The notes beneath the pieces were generated by a model. That model had not been told where the DNA came from. It did not search any database and worked only from the letters and a program-made list of their open reading frames with translations. This document shows, piece after piece, positions 23,921-35,689 of a DNA stretch of 64,000 nt; the first letter of the stretch is position 1, and each line of letters begins with the position of its first letter. A program made the translations under genes and the position numbers. The DNA is from Caprella mutica (lineage: Eukaryota > Arthropoda > Malacostraca > Amphipoda > Caprellidae), in assembly GCA_947561585.1 (NCBI GenBank), contig CANNZV010000933.1:1-64000 (forward strand), written 5' to 3'.

Positions 23921-24076
23921 GGTAATATATCTTTTATAAATTTCTACCGGCGTGTGCATCACTTACCTATAAAAATAACTTAGGATAATCATTATCTGTA
24001 CTAACCTACATTTAAAATTGGATGCAACTATTATATTGTAAATTAAATTACATATACTGTTGAACATAAATCACGC

Positions 24077-24186
24077 TGTCCCATGGCAAATATTTCGGAA
24101 GCGAGTTGTCCCATGGCGAATGTATCGGGGGAAAATTGTCCCATGGTGAATATTTCTGGAGCGAGTTGTCCCATGGCGAATGGTCA
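24077..24186. repeat. ~30-bp tandem repeat of a CCCATGG phrase, unit 2
   Basis: Four units of the TGTCCCATGGCGAAT phrase, as at 10668. An open frame through it encodes a CPMANVSG-type repeat but is not conserved in unit 1, so I do not call it a gene. Confidence 0.8.
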
Positions 24187-24913
24187 GGTCACCAATATTT
24201 ATTTAGTGTATGCAAGTTTGAATGTGGTCAGAATTTTTGATGATTTGTGGTCTGAATTCTTGATGATTCCATTTCTGATCGGTCAGAAGAGTCGAAATTC
24301 ATTCTTTTATTTCGTGTACCTAATTTATCAGAGTGTTCGGCCTAGAAGACTCATCTCTGACAATAACCTTACTTTAACTAATTATACAATTAGTTTATTA
24401 GTCAATTAATTAATCAAATACAAGATAATTCCTTTATATTCTTCAATAATTAGTTAATTACTGGAGATACCGTTGAAACTATTGTAATTAGTCAATTAAT
24501 TTGGAAGATTTTCAGATATCGATTAATATTAATTCTATATTTAGTATATTTCAAATAATTATTCATTTGTAATTTTACCGCACCTTATTGTTAATCTTAT
24601 AGATAAAATAACAGTTTATATATATATATACGTTTTTAATGTAAATGAAATACAATAAGTATCCATTTCTGATCGGTATAATAATTATATTTCTTAATCA
24701 CTTATTTACAATTATATAAACAGTAAATTATTTCCACCTGATATATTCTAGTTTTTAAATGTATATTTCATTCATTAAAACAATTAAATAACTACACGAA
24801 ATACTGTTGAAATGACTGTAATTATTAAATACTTAAGATTCATTTTGAGATACAGATTAGTTATCTAGAATTGCTTTATTACTTAATGATGTGATAATTA
24901 AATATATGATTAC

Positions 24914-26455
24914 TAGTGGGTACCCGTGCAAATTGCACTGTTACGTGCATATATTACTATATTTTTATTTTATTCTCTTATTTAAGTACATTACTTTTCT
25001 TATTTATTACTACACATTACATATCCCGTTTTACATTACATTCCATAAGAATTAGGTACCAATAATGAGTAATTTTCCGCCCCGTGACGTCATCAATTTG
25101 TGCAGAATACTGTCGTATATAGATCATACATTATTTTATGAGATAGCTGTATAAATAACTACATATTACAAATATTATTCAAATAATCACATTATGAAAA
25201 ATAAAAACAATTAGCTACATCGATCAGTTCGATGCTTGAAATAGAAGAAATAAAATTCACTACCTATAGGTAGCAGCTGATATTCAATTTATTAAATAAA
25301 TTAATATAATTATGTAGAATAACTAAAATTAGTTACCAATTGATTATGAATATTCTAAATATAATTTATTTCGAATATTTATTCATATTCCAACCCATCA
25401 ATATTAAAATTGATTATTACATTTTCAATCGTGTTAAATATGCCATTTATTTTCGTGAGGAAAAATGATAACCAGCGTAGAATTTTATTTTTCATTTTCT
25501 AATTTTCGTCATATCTTGAAAAATAATTCGAATTTCGAAAACTGTAAACGAAGTTATTTTTGTAGACCATTTTTACATATTGTAGATACTTTTTCGATTC
25601 GATTAATGCAAATTTTATTTTTTTATTTATTTCGTATGTTACCATGTATTTAGCGATTTGAATTAAATCCCTATGTATTCCATTAAAACTTAAAATTCAG
25701 GCCTATGGTCCTACAGATTTGTTTTGATTGATTTGTTCTACGAAATTCTAACTGTTTTTTGAATTATTCAAATTTTAAGTTTTATTGGAATAGATAGGGA
25801 TTTAGTTCAAATCGGCAAATACATGGCAACATACGAAATAAATAAAAAAATAAAATTTGCATTAATTGAATCGAAAAAATATCTACTATATGTAAAAATA
25901 GTCTACAAAATTGACTGCGTTAACCATTTTTCGAATTTCAAAACATTTTTCGAGATATGACGAAAGTTAGAAAATTAAAAATTAAATTCTAAGCTGGTTA
26001 TCATTATTCCTCACGAAAATAAATTACATATTTTGTACGATTGAAAATATAATAATTAATATTGATTTTAACGGTGGGAATATGAATATATATCCGAAAG
26101 AAATGAAAGTTAAATTATATTCAATCGAATAATAATGAATTTTACATAATTATATTAATTAATTTAAATGAATAAAATATCACCTGCTACCTATATACCT
26201 AGGTATATGTTGATTTTATTTTTTCTATTTCAATCATTGAACTGATCGATATAGCTACATATTTTATTTTTTGATATGATTATTTGAATAATGTTAATTA
26301 ATGTTTCTAATTTTGTAGTTAATTATACAGCTATCTTATTTTCTATGATGTTTATACGACATCATTCTACACAAATTGATGACGTCACGGGACAGAAAAA
26401 TTACTCTTTACTGGTACCTAATTCTTATGAAATGTAATGAAAAAAGGGATGTGTC
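24914..26455. mobile_element. Foldback built from two inverted Helitron 3' regions, unit 2
   Basis: Unit 2 copy of 11501-12985: reverse-strand CTAG at 24914-24917, hairpin 24927-24939, arms about 25021-25690 and 25760-26455. It keeps ~60 bp (25620-25679) near the loop that pairs with the opposite arm and is deleted from unit 1, so this is the more complete version. Confidence 0.8.
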
Positions 26456-26770
26456 CCAGGTAACATGACAATATCCCCGGGAACTCCGTTCGAGTACCGC
26501 ATCTCCGCTTCATATCCCACATCCCAAAAGGATGCTTTTCTTGGATCCCGTGTGAGGCTAGACGAATATGAATATTTTATGAGTGGAACAACAAAGTTAA
26601 ATACTATCAGCGATAGAATGAAGTACATTACTATTTATATGTATCTAAAATAAAACTTAGTGCACTCATTTGAAATATGATACTCTTTAGTAGTAACTAG
26701 TAGCTAAAAAATATTATTTGTTAATTATAGGTCTGTCTGAAAAATTAGATTGGCAACCCTACCCCTCTCA

Positions 26771-26853
26771 GGGTGTAGGTCATAAGCCCCCTGGTCAAGA
26801 GCTTCCCCCCTCCCCCGGTCATGAGCCACCCCGGTCAAGAGCCCCCCCGGTCA
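26771..26853. mobile_element. Solo C-rich foldback arm, unit 2
   Basis: Same GGGTGTAGGTCATAAGCC start as 13301 and the 37412 foldback terminus, followed by CCCCGGTCATGAGCC phrases. The homopolymer C run is shorter than in unit 1. Confidence 0.75.
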
Positions 26854-29557
26854 GAACCTTTATAGCTAGAGGTTTTTTATTCTATATACTGTACCTAGGT
26901 ATAATAATCTCTAAAGAGAGGAAATAGTTTAAAAACAAGCATAATTAGAATAATAAAACTAATTTAAGGAGTACCTACATAGGGTCCTAGAGGTAAATTG
27001 CGGTCCTTTAATATCTAATTGCAGCCCTCTTAAGAAAGTCTAAAAACCTTCTGAAAGTAATATATATTGAATTCTTTAACATCATATGAAAAGCTCAATT
27101 TGTGCTAGATTTATTTATTTCAAGAGTGCTTTGAAGCCATGATAAGAGACCGCAGTTAGTTAAAGTACCACAATTTACCTACTATACCCTAAGTAGTCTG
27201 CGTAGGCTGGTAAAGTAGTATGCGTAAGTAGGTGTGAATAGTGTGTAGGTAGGGTCACGCAAGTAAATTGTAGCCCTCACAACAAACATTCTGAGCCGAA
27301 ATTACATTAAAATGTTGCATAGCTAACTTAAGAAGAGCAGTGCATGCTATAATTTATTAATTTAAGTTTTTAACGTGTGGTTTGAATATATGATGTTCCT
27401 GTTGTAAGAGGCCACAATTAGTTAGTGTGCAGCAATTTACCTGCATGACTTACGCAGACTTATTACCTACCTAGGCAAACGACTTACCTAAGCTAGTTTG
27501 GGAAATTGGACTGTTTAAGACGGGTTTTAAATTACAATTATCTGAATTTAAAACTCCGGATATTACCTAACTTAGTAATTGTAATTAATTAAAGTAAAGT
27601 AAGTTGTACCGTGAAATCAATAGTATGAGGTTACTGTTCAAATTACACTCTTGTTAAAACTTTGATTTTTTTTTAAATAGGTACTAGGGTAAGTTCCGAG
27701 TTAATGGACGGATCCATAATTTTTATCATTAAGAATATGGTATACCTAAAATAACTAGTATTTAACTATAATTATAAACTAAATTCTATGATCGAAAATG
27801 TGGAACCGTACAATAACTCAAAACTCTCCCTAGTTTGAGCGAAACCTAGCTACTCTATTCATTGTTAATTATATTTTAACGAATTTTATAATTGTATTAG
27901 AATCTAGATACACTAAAATAATACATCTCTCTTGTTTATTTTTCCATTACGTTCTTCCGTAATCTACAATAATTTCATATACCAAGGCAAACTAAAATTT
28001 TATAGACATGAACATTTCCCTTTAAAGGTCCTCTCCAAGCTCCGGGAAAAAAATGAGTTTATAACATAATATTATAGAACTAAGGTCTACGATCATTATT
28101 CTGCAAACCGCATACAATTCGGTTCAGAATATATTTTATAGTTTGTTTTTAAAGTTTTTTAATACTCTGTGAGCAACAATTAAGCGAATCACTAATCTGA
28201 TGCTCAAGAAGAAGATTGTACACTCTTTGTTTTGATTACAAATTTGAATTAAATAAACAAACCATACGTTTACGGCCTTTATTTAAATTATTTTAGATAT
28301 CAATTGTTTCCTATAGTATATAAACGTTTTTATTATAAGTTCATTCAATTTTATACCTTTACACGAATATTAAATGGATTTATTAAACCTAATACATAGT
28401 TTACAATCAAAACAAATGGTGTACATTCTTTTTCTTCACACTGAAATTTTCTTAAATTAGTAAGTCGGAAGTAAAATAGGTTTTGTAGAGTTTTGATTAT
28501 AAAAATCTTTAAAAGCATATAGAATTAAAAATATGCTACCAAATTCGATGTGGTTTGCAGCAAAATGATAAGAAACATTAGCCTCGTTGAATAAGGCAAT
28601 AAAAATATTTGCTTGGAAGGGACCTTTAACTACTTTATTTTATTCAGAAATATAGTAGGTTCAATATCATTTTGAAAACTTTACTCTCAATCTTTGTTTT
28701 TTAGTTACATTAAATGATAGGTAACATGCATTATATTTATTCATTTAAGTTAACATTCATGAGTATAGTTAAATAAAGTGACATCTGTTTACTACAATTT
28801 TCATTATCCTAATAAGTATAATATGTAGTCTACAAAGCCTAGTAAGCAACATGCCATCCAAAATAAAAAGTATTGCGATACGGAACTCCTCCGGATGTTC
28901 CATTTATATCCTATAAAGCAGTACCGAACATCCCTATCACGTCCTCCCTGAACATTACATATCCTCTGCGGAACACCAGGTTAGCTCCTAAGAGGAGTTC
29001 CTCCGCACTTTACAAAAACGGAACACCTCTCAAACTCCGTACCTGAAATACAGGGGATATGCGATAAGGAATTCCACGGGATCTATTCCGTACATAAATT
29101 GTTACTTGGGGTATGACCAAAATCAGAAGTAATGTCCTCAAATATAAACAATACAGAATAAATATATTACATATATTCCTATTTAATTTAGATGTTCATT
29201 AGAGTATTCAATATTTGTTAATATGGGTTGGTAGGTACATATTTATTTATTTTCCACTGATACATACCTATTTATAATTATATCAATCTTTGAAATAATC
29301 GATGTAGCTACATATTTTACTATTCATAAGGTGATTATTTGAATAATGTTTAATATTTTGTAAGTTGAAGTAATTTATATACTATATTATATAATAATTA
29401 TGATTTATACAATATCATTCTACGAATCTACACAAATTGATGACGTCACGGGGGACAATATTTCTATTTACTGGTATAATGTGAAATGAAATGGAGAATT
29501 GGATGTGAAATGCTAAAAACAATAAGAAACGTCCTTAAATATTATATACGAACGTTT

Positions 29558-29585
29558 CCGTGCATTTTGCACGGGTAACCACTAG
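29558..29585 (+). mobile_element. Helitron-type 3' terminus, unit 3
   Basis: Third copy of the hairpin (29558-29574) plus CTAG end (29582-29585), in the same position upstream of innexin copy 3. Confidence 0.75.
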
Positions 29586-29832
29586 TATGATGATATATTA
29601 TAAGATAATTGATTACTTAAAATATAAGAACATTGGCAGCTTGAATCTATGATAGATTACATAAATATATGATAATTGAATACATTAATATATGATAATT
29701 GACTAAATCAATAAATAATATTATTTGTAACTATTTTATTGTGCTTTGAAGGTAAATTAGTTTTATTATTTCACTTCATTCAAATTATTTATTAGTTAAC
29801 TTTTTCTGATAATGTTTTTTTTTTTGTTTCAG

Positions 29833-29911
29833 ATCATTTTCAACGAGTTCACGATTTGAAACCCACCTTGACGGTGAATTACATTTTGGACATTTTTCTT
29901 AGTTGATTAAG
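29833..29911 (+). other. 5' untranslated exon of innexin copy 3
   Basis: Third copy of the 79-bp exon, flanked by TTTCAG and GTGAGT. The intron is 29912-30389, 478 bp as in copy 1. Confidence 0.7.
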
Positions 29912-30403
29912 GTGAGTTATTTTTATTTCTTTACTTCCATAATAGTTGTTGATTAATTTATAATTTATGGTGCATATCCTTGAAATCTGCCTAAATAAAT
30001 GAACTTTATTATAACAATATTAAATAATAATATCATTAAAAGAGACTGAAATCAATTCCAGTTTCAAAGTCGTCTTAGTTGGTTTTTTTCCATACTTTTA
30101 ATATTGTTGACAATTTCTATAATACTAAATCACTTCTTGAAAATAATTTATTATCATTTTCATTATAGAAATAATTGCAAATGAATCAATTTAGAATATT
30201 TGATTAGAGGATAATTGAATAAATAGAAATATATCTTTTACTTTATAAAAACATTTTGAACGTCAAATACAATAGATTATTTTAAATCCTGTAAACTGTT
30301 TAGTTTTCAGTCTAGTTTCCGTCATTTGTTGCTAATTGCATAAACCATTAAAATCAAATGAGATTGTAACATCTTTTCTTCTATTTCAGCCTCACAATCC
30401 AAA

Positions 30404-31612
30404 ATGGGATTAGGACCAACAACCAGGCAGTTTGACCTGCTGAAAAACATTGGAGGCATAGTCATGAATGCCTTCAACAAGAGGACAGTTTCTGCCGGTG
30501 TGGGTCTTTGCGACAGCCCAGTCCTCAAGCTGTTCTACACCTACACCTTCTGGCTGATTTTTGGAGGATATGCTGCCATTTCCTACTCTTGGTGGAATAA
30601 AGACATCCTCACCTGCACCAGCAAGTACAATGCAGACTCGCAAATCAGACCAGATTACCTCAACATCTGTGCATCTTATCTCTATGTTGAAGATGCCAAT
30701 GGATTTATCTCTGGAAAAACTTACCTACTCTTCTACAGATGGGTTCACTGGGTGCTCTTCCTCATTGCTCTAGTCTTTTATATTCCTCATAAGATGAGCA
30801 AAAGAGCTGAGAATCCTAAGGTTAAGAAACTCTTCGACCTTCTCGCCTCACCCAAGGAAGAAGTGAGCTACAAGGAAGCCTGCCAATACTACATGGTCAA
30901 CAGCGGAACACACAACAATGTTTTCGTCATGAGTTTCTTGATACACATTGTAGCTGTGGCCATCAACTTCTTCTGCTACTTTGTAATTGACTTCGTGTTC
31001 TTGGGGAAATTTAAGGATTTAGGATACGCAACATATCCTTTCAACAGAGATATCATCAATTTCCAGGATGAACTCTCCTTGAGATTTCCACCATTTGCCC
31101 AATGCGAAATCACTCCCTTCAACAAGCTGACAAATGCCAGAACCGAGAGATACGGTTGTCATCTGACTTACATGGAACTCTATGAGAAGTACTTCATTGT
31201 CCTCTGGGTGTGGATGATAGCAACATCCGTCATTGGAATTCTCTACATCGTCTATCTCTCGTTGTTCTTCGTGCCAAAACTACGCCTTCAGTTGCTCCGT
31301 TTCACCAAACCGTTGAAAGCTAAGAAAGAAGAGATCGAAGGTATCAACGAAAGGTTGAATGATATTTCTTTCGGAGACTTTTTCCTTCTGTACAGAATGA
31401 AGTCTTCCTTCTCTCCTCACACTTATTACGATTTGTTGAGGACTCTCTTCTACAAGTCTCCTGCAAATAGAATTCTTTCTTTGGAAAAAGATATCGATGT
31501 TCCTGACCAGCCAGCACCGGCAGTAAGGAGGCCGAAAACTAGAGGCCATCTTTCCAAGAATATGCAGATGTCCGCTGCGTCCAATAAACACAAAGCAATC
31601 TGTATTGAATAA
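30404..31612 (+). CDS. Innexin gap-junction/hemichannel subunit, copy 3
   Basis: A 402-residue innexin with the same membrane topology, FYRWV signature and four loop cysteines as copies 1 and 2. It has Leu254 (like copy 1) and Ile357 (like copy 2), so it looks like the majority or ancestral form of the three. It lies 13,641 bp after copy 2. Its 3' flank is intact through the minisatellite and the MITE, but the unit breaks ~3.2 kb downstream. Confidence 0.93.
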   Translation: MGLGPTTRQFDLLKNIGGIVMNAFNKRTVSAGVGLCDSPVLKLFYTYTFWLIFGGYAAISYSWWNKDILTCTSKYNADSQIRPDYLNICASYLYVEDANGFISGKTYLLFYRWVHWVLFLIALVFYIPHKMSKRAENPKVKKLFDLLASPKEEVSYKEACQYYMVNSGTHNNVFVMSFLIHIVAVAINFFCYFVIDFVFLGKFKDLGYATYPFNRDIINFQDELSLRFPPFAQCEITPFNKLTNARTERYGCHLTYMELYEKYFIVLWVWMIATSVIGILYIVYLSLFFVPKLRLQLLRFTKPLKAKKEEIEGINERLNDISFGDFFLLYRMKSSFSPHTYYDLLRTLFYKSPANRILSLEKDIDVPDQPAPAVRRPKTRGHLSKNMQMSAASNKHKAICIE

Positions 31613-31725
31613 GCTGTAATTATTATTTCTTTTTCATGTTATTAGGTGTGTTTTGTTTGTTAAGAACTTAGTTTTTCTGTTCGTTTCTTTTTGTCATTAG
31701 AATTAGTATCTCATTTTGACCTTCA

Positions 31726-31731
31726 AATAAA
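31726..31731 (+). terminator. Poly(A) signal of innexin copy 3
   Basis: AATAAA 114 bp after the stop, as in the other copies. Confidence 0.6.
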
Positions 31732-31989
31732 ATATAATCTACTTTTGGTGCACTATAGGTAGTTAGGTTTTTCAAATATAATTAACTGTAATTCCAATCT
31801 TTTAATGGATTATTGTCAATTATCAATTTTGACATGAAAAACATAAGATAATGTTTCTTTTTCAAGTGCACTGCAAGTAATTTAACTGTAATTTTTATCT
31901 CTTAGTTTAATTTTGACATTTTTTCTCTTAATTTATAAGTTTTTGATTGTTGTAATTGTTGATAAAATTTGAGCATTGAAATGTACTTT

Positions 31990-32365
31990 TTAGTTAGTTA
32001 GGTTCATAATCAATTGTAATTACAATATTTTAGTGCTGAATATTTCATTTTAATGTCAATTTTCTAATTTTGACTTGTAGATGATATCATGTTAACTATT
32101 TTCACAATCAATTGTAATTACTTTATTTGAATTAGTTAGGTTCATAATCAATTCTAATTACATTATTTGATTTAGTTAGGTTCATATTCAATTGTGATTC
32201 CAATATTTTAGTTAGTTATGTTCTTAATCAATTATAATTCCAATATTTTAGTTAGTTAGGTTCATAATCAATTGTAATTGCAATATTTTAGTTAGTTATG
32301 TTCTTAATCAATTATAATTCCAATGTTTTAGTTAGTTGGGTTCTTAATCAATTGTAATATCCTTC
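31990..32365. repeat. ~46-bp AT-rich minisatellite downstream of innexin copy 3
   Basis: Third instance of the TTAGTTAGGTTCATAATC-based array, with a few private substitutions. Confidence 0.8.
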
Positions 32366-32808
32366 TTTTAATGAAATAGTTAATGTCATTCACATTCAAT
32401 TATTATAATTTGACATGCATATCAAATTATCATGCTACTTTCTTCTTTGTATTTTAAGTATTTTGATAATCATCTGCAATTTCATGTTTTAGTGAAATAT
32501 TGACATTTATTCTTTTAATTCTATAAGACCCTATTATTGAGATATTAGTTGATTAATATGAATTTGTTTTGTTTTTTCTTTGTATTATTATCAACCCTAA
32601 AATTTCATTTTAAAGCTCATCGTTAGCACAACCGAACGCTTGATCACCTAGACTATGTCAGACGAGCTGTTTAGCCATTCACACTGTCACTTATTACACA
32701 TTTTGTTTCTCATATGAATGAAAATGATAAACTATCCGATAACTCACTTTATCAAAGAAAATGATTAGTTTAAGGTCATTGCTTTTTCTTTTGATTGTAG
32801 AAATAGAT

Positions 32809-33045
32809 TACAGTAACTCCTCTATAATGAATTCCTGTATAGAGAATGTATAGTCCTGAGTAATCAAATATCCTGTTTAGTGAACAAAATTTCTTTAGTC
32901 TGTCATTGAATGGCCATCAGTTATAGAAAACTGATGGCCGTTTAATGAGAAACTAAAGAAATGTGTTCACAATATAGAGGATGCTTCCTTACTCATGGCA
33001 CTGTCTTCACTATAGAGGATTTCACTTTAGTGGAGCTCTATGGTA
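32809..33045. mobile_element. Short pogo-like MITE with internal hairpin, unit 3
   Basis: Third copy of the 237-bp MITE, at the same place in the unit as 5736 and 19169. Confidence 0.65.
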
Positions 33046-34239
33046 ATCTATATTGATGACGAATATAACGGTTCTTATATATATCGAACTCCATGAATTG
33101 ATAGAAATAAATCCTACTTGGTCTCTAAAAAAATGGAAATAACAGTCAAATTTCACCTGAAATCAGTATGATTTTCTGCCAAATTAAATAATAAATTTTC
33201 CAGTGTGGAATTTTGCCAGGCGGATTGTAAATTTTAAGGTTTTAATTGATAAATTGTGATGTGAAATGTAATTTACATAAATATTTATTTTTCAGTATTA
33301 TTGTTTATCAAGTTTCATTCAAGTAATGTTAAATAGCCAAGAAATGGAAAGTAAAACTAATTTGAATTTACTTAAAATAAATTACAGAACATATTTTAAT
33401 TTACCTGTTATAGTTTGTGACACTATTTTAGAATTCACTTATCACTGAAATTAAAAAAGTGTTAGTATTTAATCTAACTAACAACAATAATTCTACATAA
33501 TCAATTAAACGAAAAACTATGTAATCGTTAAAACTTAACCTTTATTTTGAATTATATTCACGATAACTGCAGATATTGATAATTAGATACCAATTGAAAT
33601 AATATATAATTTTAACCAAGTAACAATAAAAGGTAGGAGACTATCGGTGGTTCTTCAAATCTCTGTTTGTTATACGACTTGAAAAAGTAACTGAAGATTC
33701 CTCTTGTAATCAGTTGATTCCTGAAATTTGCTCCATTAGGACAACTGTTGTCGTATCCCTTCCACAATGGCGTCGATAATATAAGAAAGCTACATGGAAA
33801 AGATATCATTATTGTTAAACTACAATATAAGTACATTGACAATGAAGCTAATGAAAGTTGTTCAGTGATATATTGGGAATGTTCGAAGAGAAAAAATCAA
33901 CTGTGCAGTTCTTCTCTGTACTAAATGTAAGACTGAAAATTATGAAATCATTAAACCTATTAATAAAAATTGTCATAGCTCGTCACGAAGTACTTTACAG
34001 GTTGAAGAAAGACACGTAAGTGATCGAATTTTAAATAACTGTTAGAAATAGCAATTTGTATAGTTATGTTTAAACTCAACTACTGTTTAGTTTATATATC
34101 AGTTTAATTGAAAGATTTTCTGCAATTTTTTTGAGTAAATTCAAATACATTTTATTTTCAATTTCGTTACCGTTTAACATTAGTTTAACAAAAAGGTCAC
34201 AGTACATCATGCTAAAGTTAAAATATTTTCTTATGTTTT

Positions 34240-34815
34240 TGTCCTCCAGTCTCAATAGAGTCTCCTCCAGTCTCAATAGAGTCTCCTACAGTCTCAATAG
34301 AGTCTCCTCCAGTCTCAATAGAGTTTCCTCCAGTCCCAATAGAGTCTCCTCCAGTCTCAATAGTCTCCTCCAGTCTCAATAGAGTCTCCTCTAATCTCAA
34401 TAGAGTCTCCTACAGTCTCAATAGAGTCTCCTCCAGTCTCAATAGAGTTTCCTCCGGTCTCAATAGATTCTCCTCCAGTCTCAATAGTTTCCTCCAGTCT
34501 CAATAGAGTCTCCTCCAGTCTCAATAGAGTCTCCTCCAGTCTCAATAGAGTCTCCTACAGTCTCAATAGAGTCTCCTCCAGTCTCAATTGAGTCTCCTCC
34601 AGTCTCAATAGAGTTTCCTCCAATCTCTGTAGTCTCCTCCAGTCCCAATAGAGTCTCCTCCAGTCTCAATAGTTTCCTCCAGTCTCAATAGAGTCTCCTC
34701 CAGTCTCAATAGAGTTTCCTCCAGTCTTAATAGAGTCTCCTCTAGTCTCAATAGAGTCTCCTCCAGTCTCAATAGAGTCTCCTCCAGTCTCAATAGAGTC
34801 TCCTCCAATCTCTGT
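34240..34815. repeat. Expanded 21-bp minisatellite at the right edge of the array
   Basis: About 27 copies of CCAGTCTCAATAGAGTCTCCT, including variants with TACAGTC, CCCAATAG, CTCTGTAG and some 15-bp shortened units. The same locus has ~3 copies in units 1 and 2. Homology to the unit ends here. Open frames through it on either strand are products of the 21-bp (7-codon) period. Confidence 0.93.
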
Positions 34816-34869
34816 ATTCACGGTTACATGCAGTTTGAAACATCTTGTTGAATGCCCTCTAGATGCGAA

Positions 34870-35370
34870 CTCTCAACGTGGTGAGCAGTTCATCCCGTAA
34901 ATGCATTGTCAATTTAGTAATTCGGTTTCGGGAATATGGAACTTTTTCTGGCAAAAAACGTTGTGCAACACCAAGAGCAGCACGATATATGAAGTACTTA
35001 TTCAAACTGTTCAAGAATACCCAAGAACATCGTTAAGGAACCATTCATATCAATTTCGGTTGTCTGTTAGATCATTGGTTTGAATTCCTCAACAGCTGAA
35101 ATCCCATCCAAACAAAATCCATCTGCCCGTAAATTAGAAGTCACTGACTACTATCAGAAACGCTTAGATTTGGCACCACAGTTTTTGCTACTTACAGATG
35201 TACACGATGATTTCATTTCGCACCTCATATTGTCTGATGAGGTGCATTTTCACTTTTCTGGTTATGTCAAAAAACAAAATTGTAAATATATTCACCACTA
35301 TTGTATCGGGCGAGACTGTTTTTTCAAAAAATTCAGTCCGACAAAACTTTGGATTGGGACACACAATTGT
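34870..35370 (+). pseudogene. Decayed mariner/Tc-type transposase fragment
   Basis: Frameshifted remnant of an IS630/Tc1/mariner-superfamily transposase. One frame (about 34,900-35,010) reads like the N-terminal helix-turn-helix linker (RFREYGTF...KK...). After at least one frameshift, another frame (to ~35,315) carries DDFISHLILSDEVHFHF then GYVKKQNC, the block around the first catalytic aspartate in mariner-type enzymes (usual form SDEAHF...GYVNKQNC). The later catalytic residues are missing. It cannot be functional. It sits directly against the edge of the innexin array. Confidence 0.78.
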
Positions 35371-35388
35371 CTAACTTTGATTTAAAGC

Positions 35389-35580
35389 GGCCCATACACG
35401 ATCAATAATATTGCGCAATTTCATTGTCATTACCTTGAATTGACAATTAAATTGACCGTGTATGGGTGATATTGATGATTTGCACAATTATATTGGTGTA
35501 ATGTGTCCATACACGATCAATTCTATTGCACAATTCAATTGACAATGCTGTGAATTGACAATTATATAGACCGTGTATAT
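35389..35580. mobile_element. Two small palindromic MITEs in tandem
   Basis: Two short foldbacks with nearly the same ends: 35389-35466 (GGCCCATACACGATCAAT and its complement ATTGACCGTGTATGGG) and 35505-35580 (GTCCATACACGATCAATT and its complement). Both inner parts hold TTGCACAATT/AATTGACAATT words. They may be one element duplicated, or two halves of a larger one. Confidence 0.6.
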
Positions 35581-35689
35581 GTGCGATTTTGGAGACTTGC
35601 TCAATTATATTGAGAAGTCTGTTTCTGTTTGATATTTTATTGTGCAATTTTCTATTATTGCACAATTAATAGACTATCACATTTTCATA

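Larger units (their letters stand above)
13586..27048. repeat. Tandem segmental-duplication unit 2 (complete)
   Basis: Complete copy of the ~13.5 kb segment, 13,463 bp in the phase chosen here. It carries innexin copy 2, one promoter/first exon (22399) and all MITE, Helitron and minisatellite landmarks of unit 1. Unit-specific marks: a 176-bp shorter intron before the innexin CDS, a retained ~60-bp stretch near the loop of the Helitron foldback (25620-25679), and a shorter (TA)n tract near 24,620. These differences argue against a simple assembly duplication. Confidence 0.93.
27049..34815. repeat. Tandem segmental-duplication unit 3, truncated on the right
   Basis: Third copy, collinear with units 1 and 2 from its start through innexin copy 3, the 46-bp minisatellite and the 237-bp MITE. 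Similarity stops inside the 21-bp minisatellite (34240-34815): where units 1 and 2 continue into single-copy sequence after ~3 repeats, this one runs ~27 repeats and then enters unrelated sequence. It therefore lacks the distal promoter, the Helitron foldback and the second half of the unit. This is the right edge of the array. Confidence 0.92.

Noticed and set aside
24083..24409. 108-codon frame with CPMANVSG repeats
   Set aside because: It exists only because unit 2 lacks the TAG that unit 1 has at the same site; it is the translation of a ~30-bp tandem repeat.
1..27048. Assembly artefact as the explanation of the tandem units
   Set aside because: Unit-specific indels (a 176-bp intron deletion, ~39-bp and ~60-bp deletions) and scattered substitutions show distinct copies; long reads would still be the proper test.
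34218..34808. Overlapping open frames encoding RLEETLL- and SLNRVSS-type repeats
   Set aside because: They are the 7-codon translation of a 21-bp minisatellite, open on both strands, and absent from the 3-copy versions in units 1 and 2.
1..34815. Innexin array as a polydnavirus (vinnexin) locus
   Set aside because: Single-exon innexins in repeats recall vinnexins, but there are no other viral genes or segment-excision motifs, the gene has spliced untranslated exons, and the flanks are ordinary insect-like genomic DNA.
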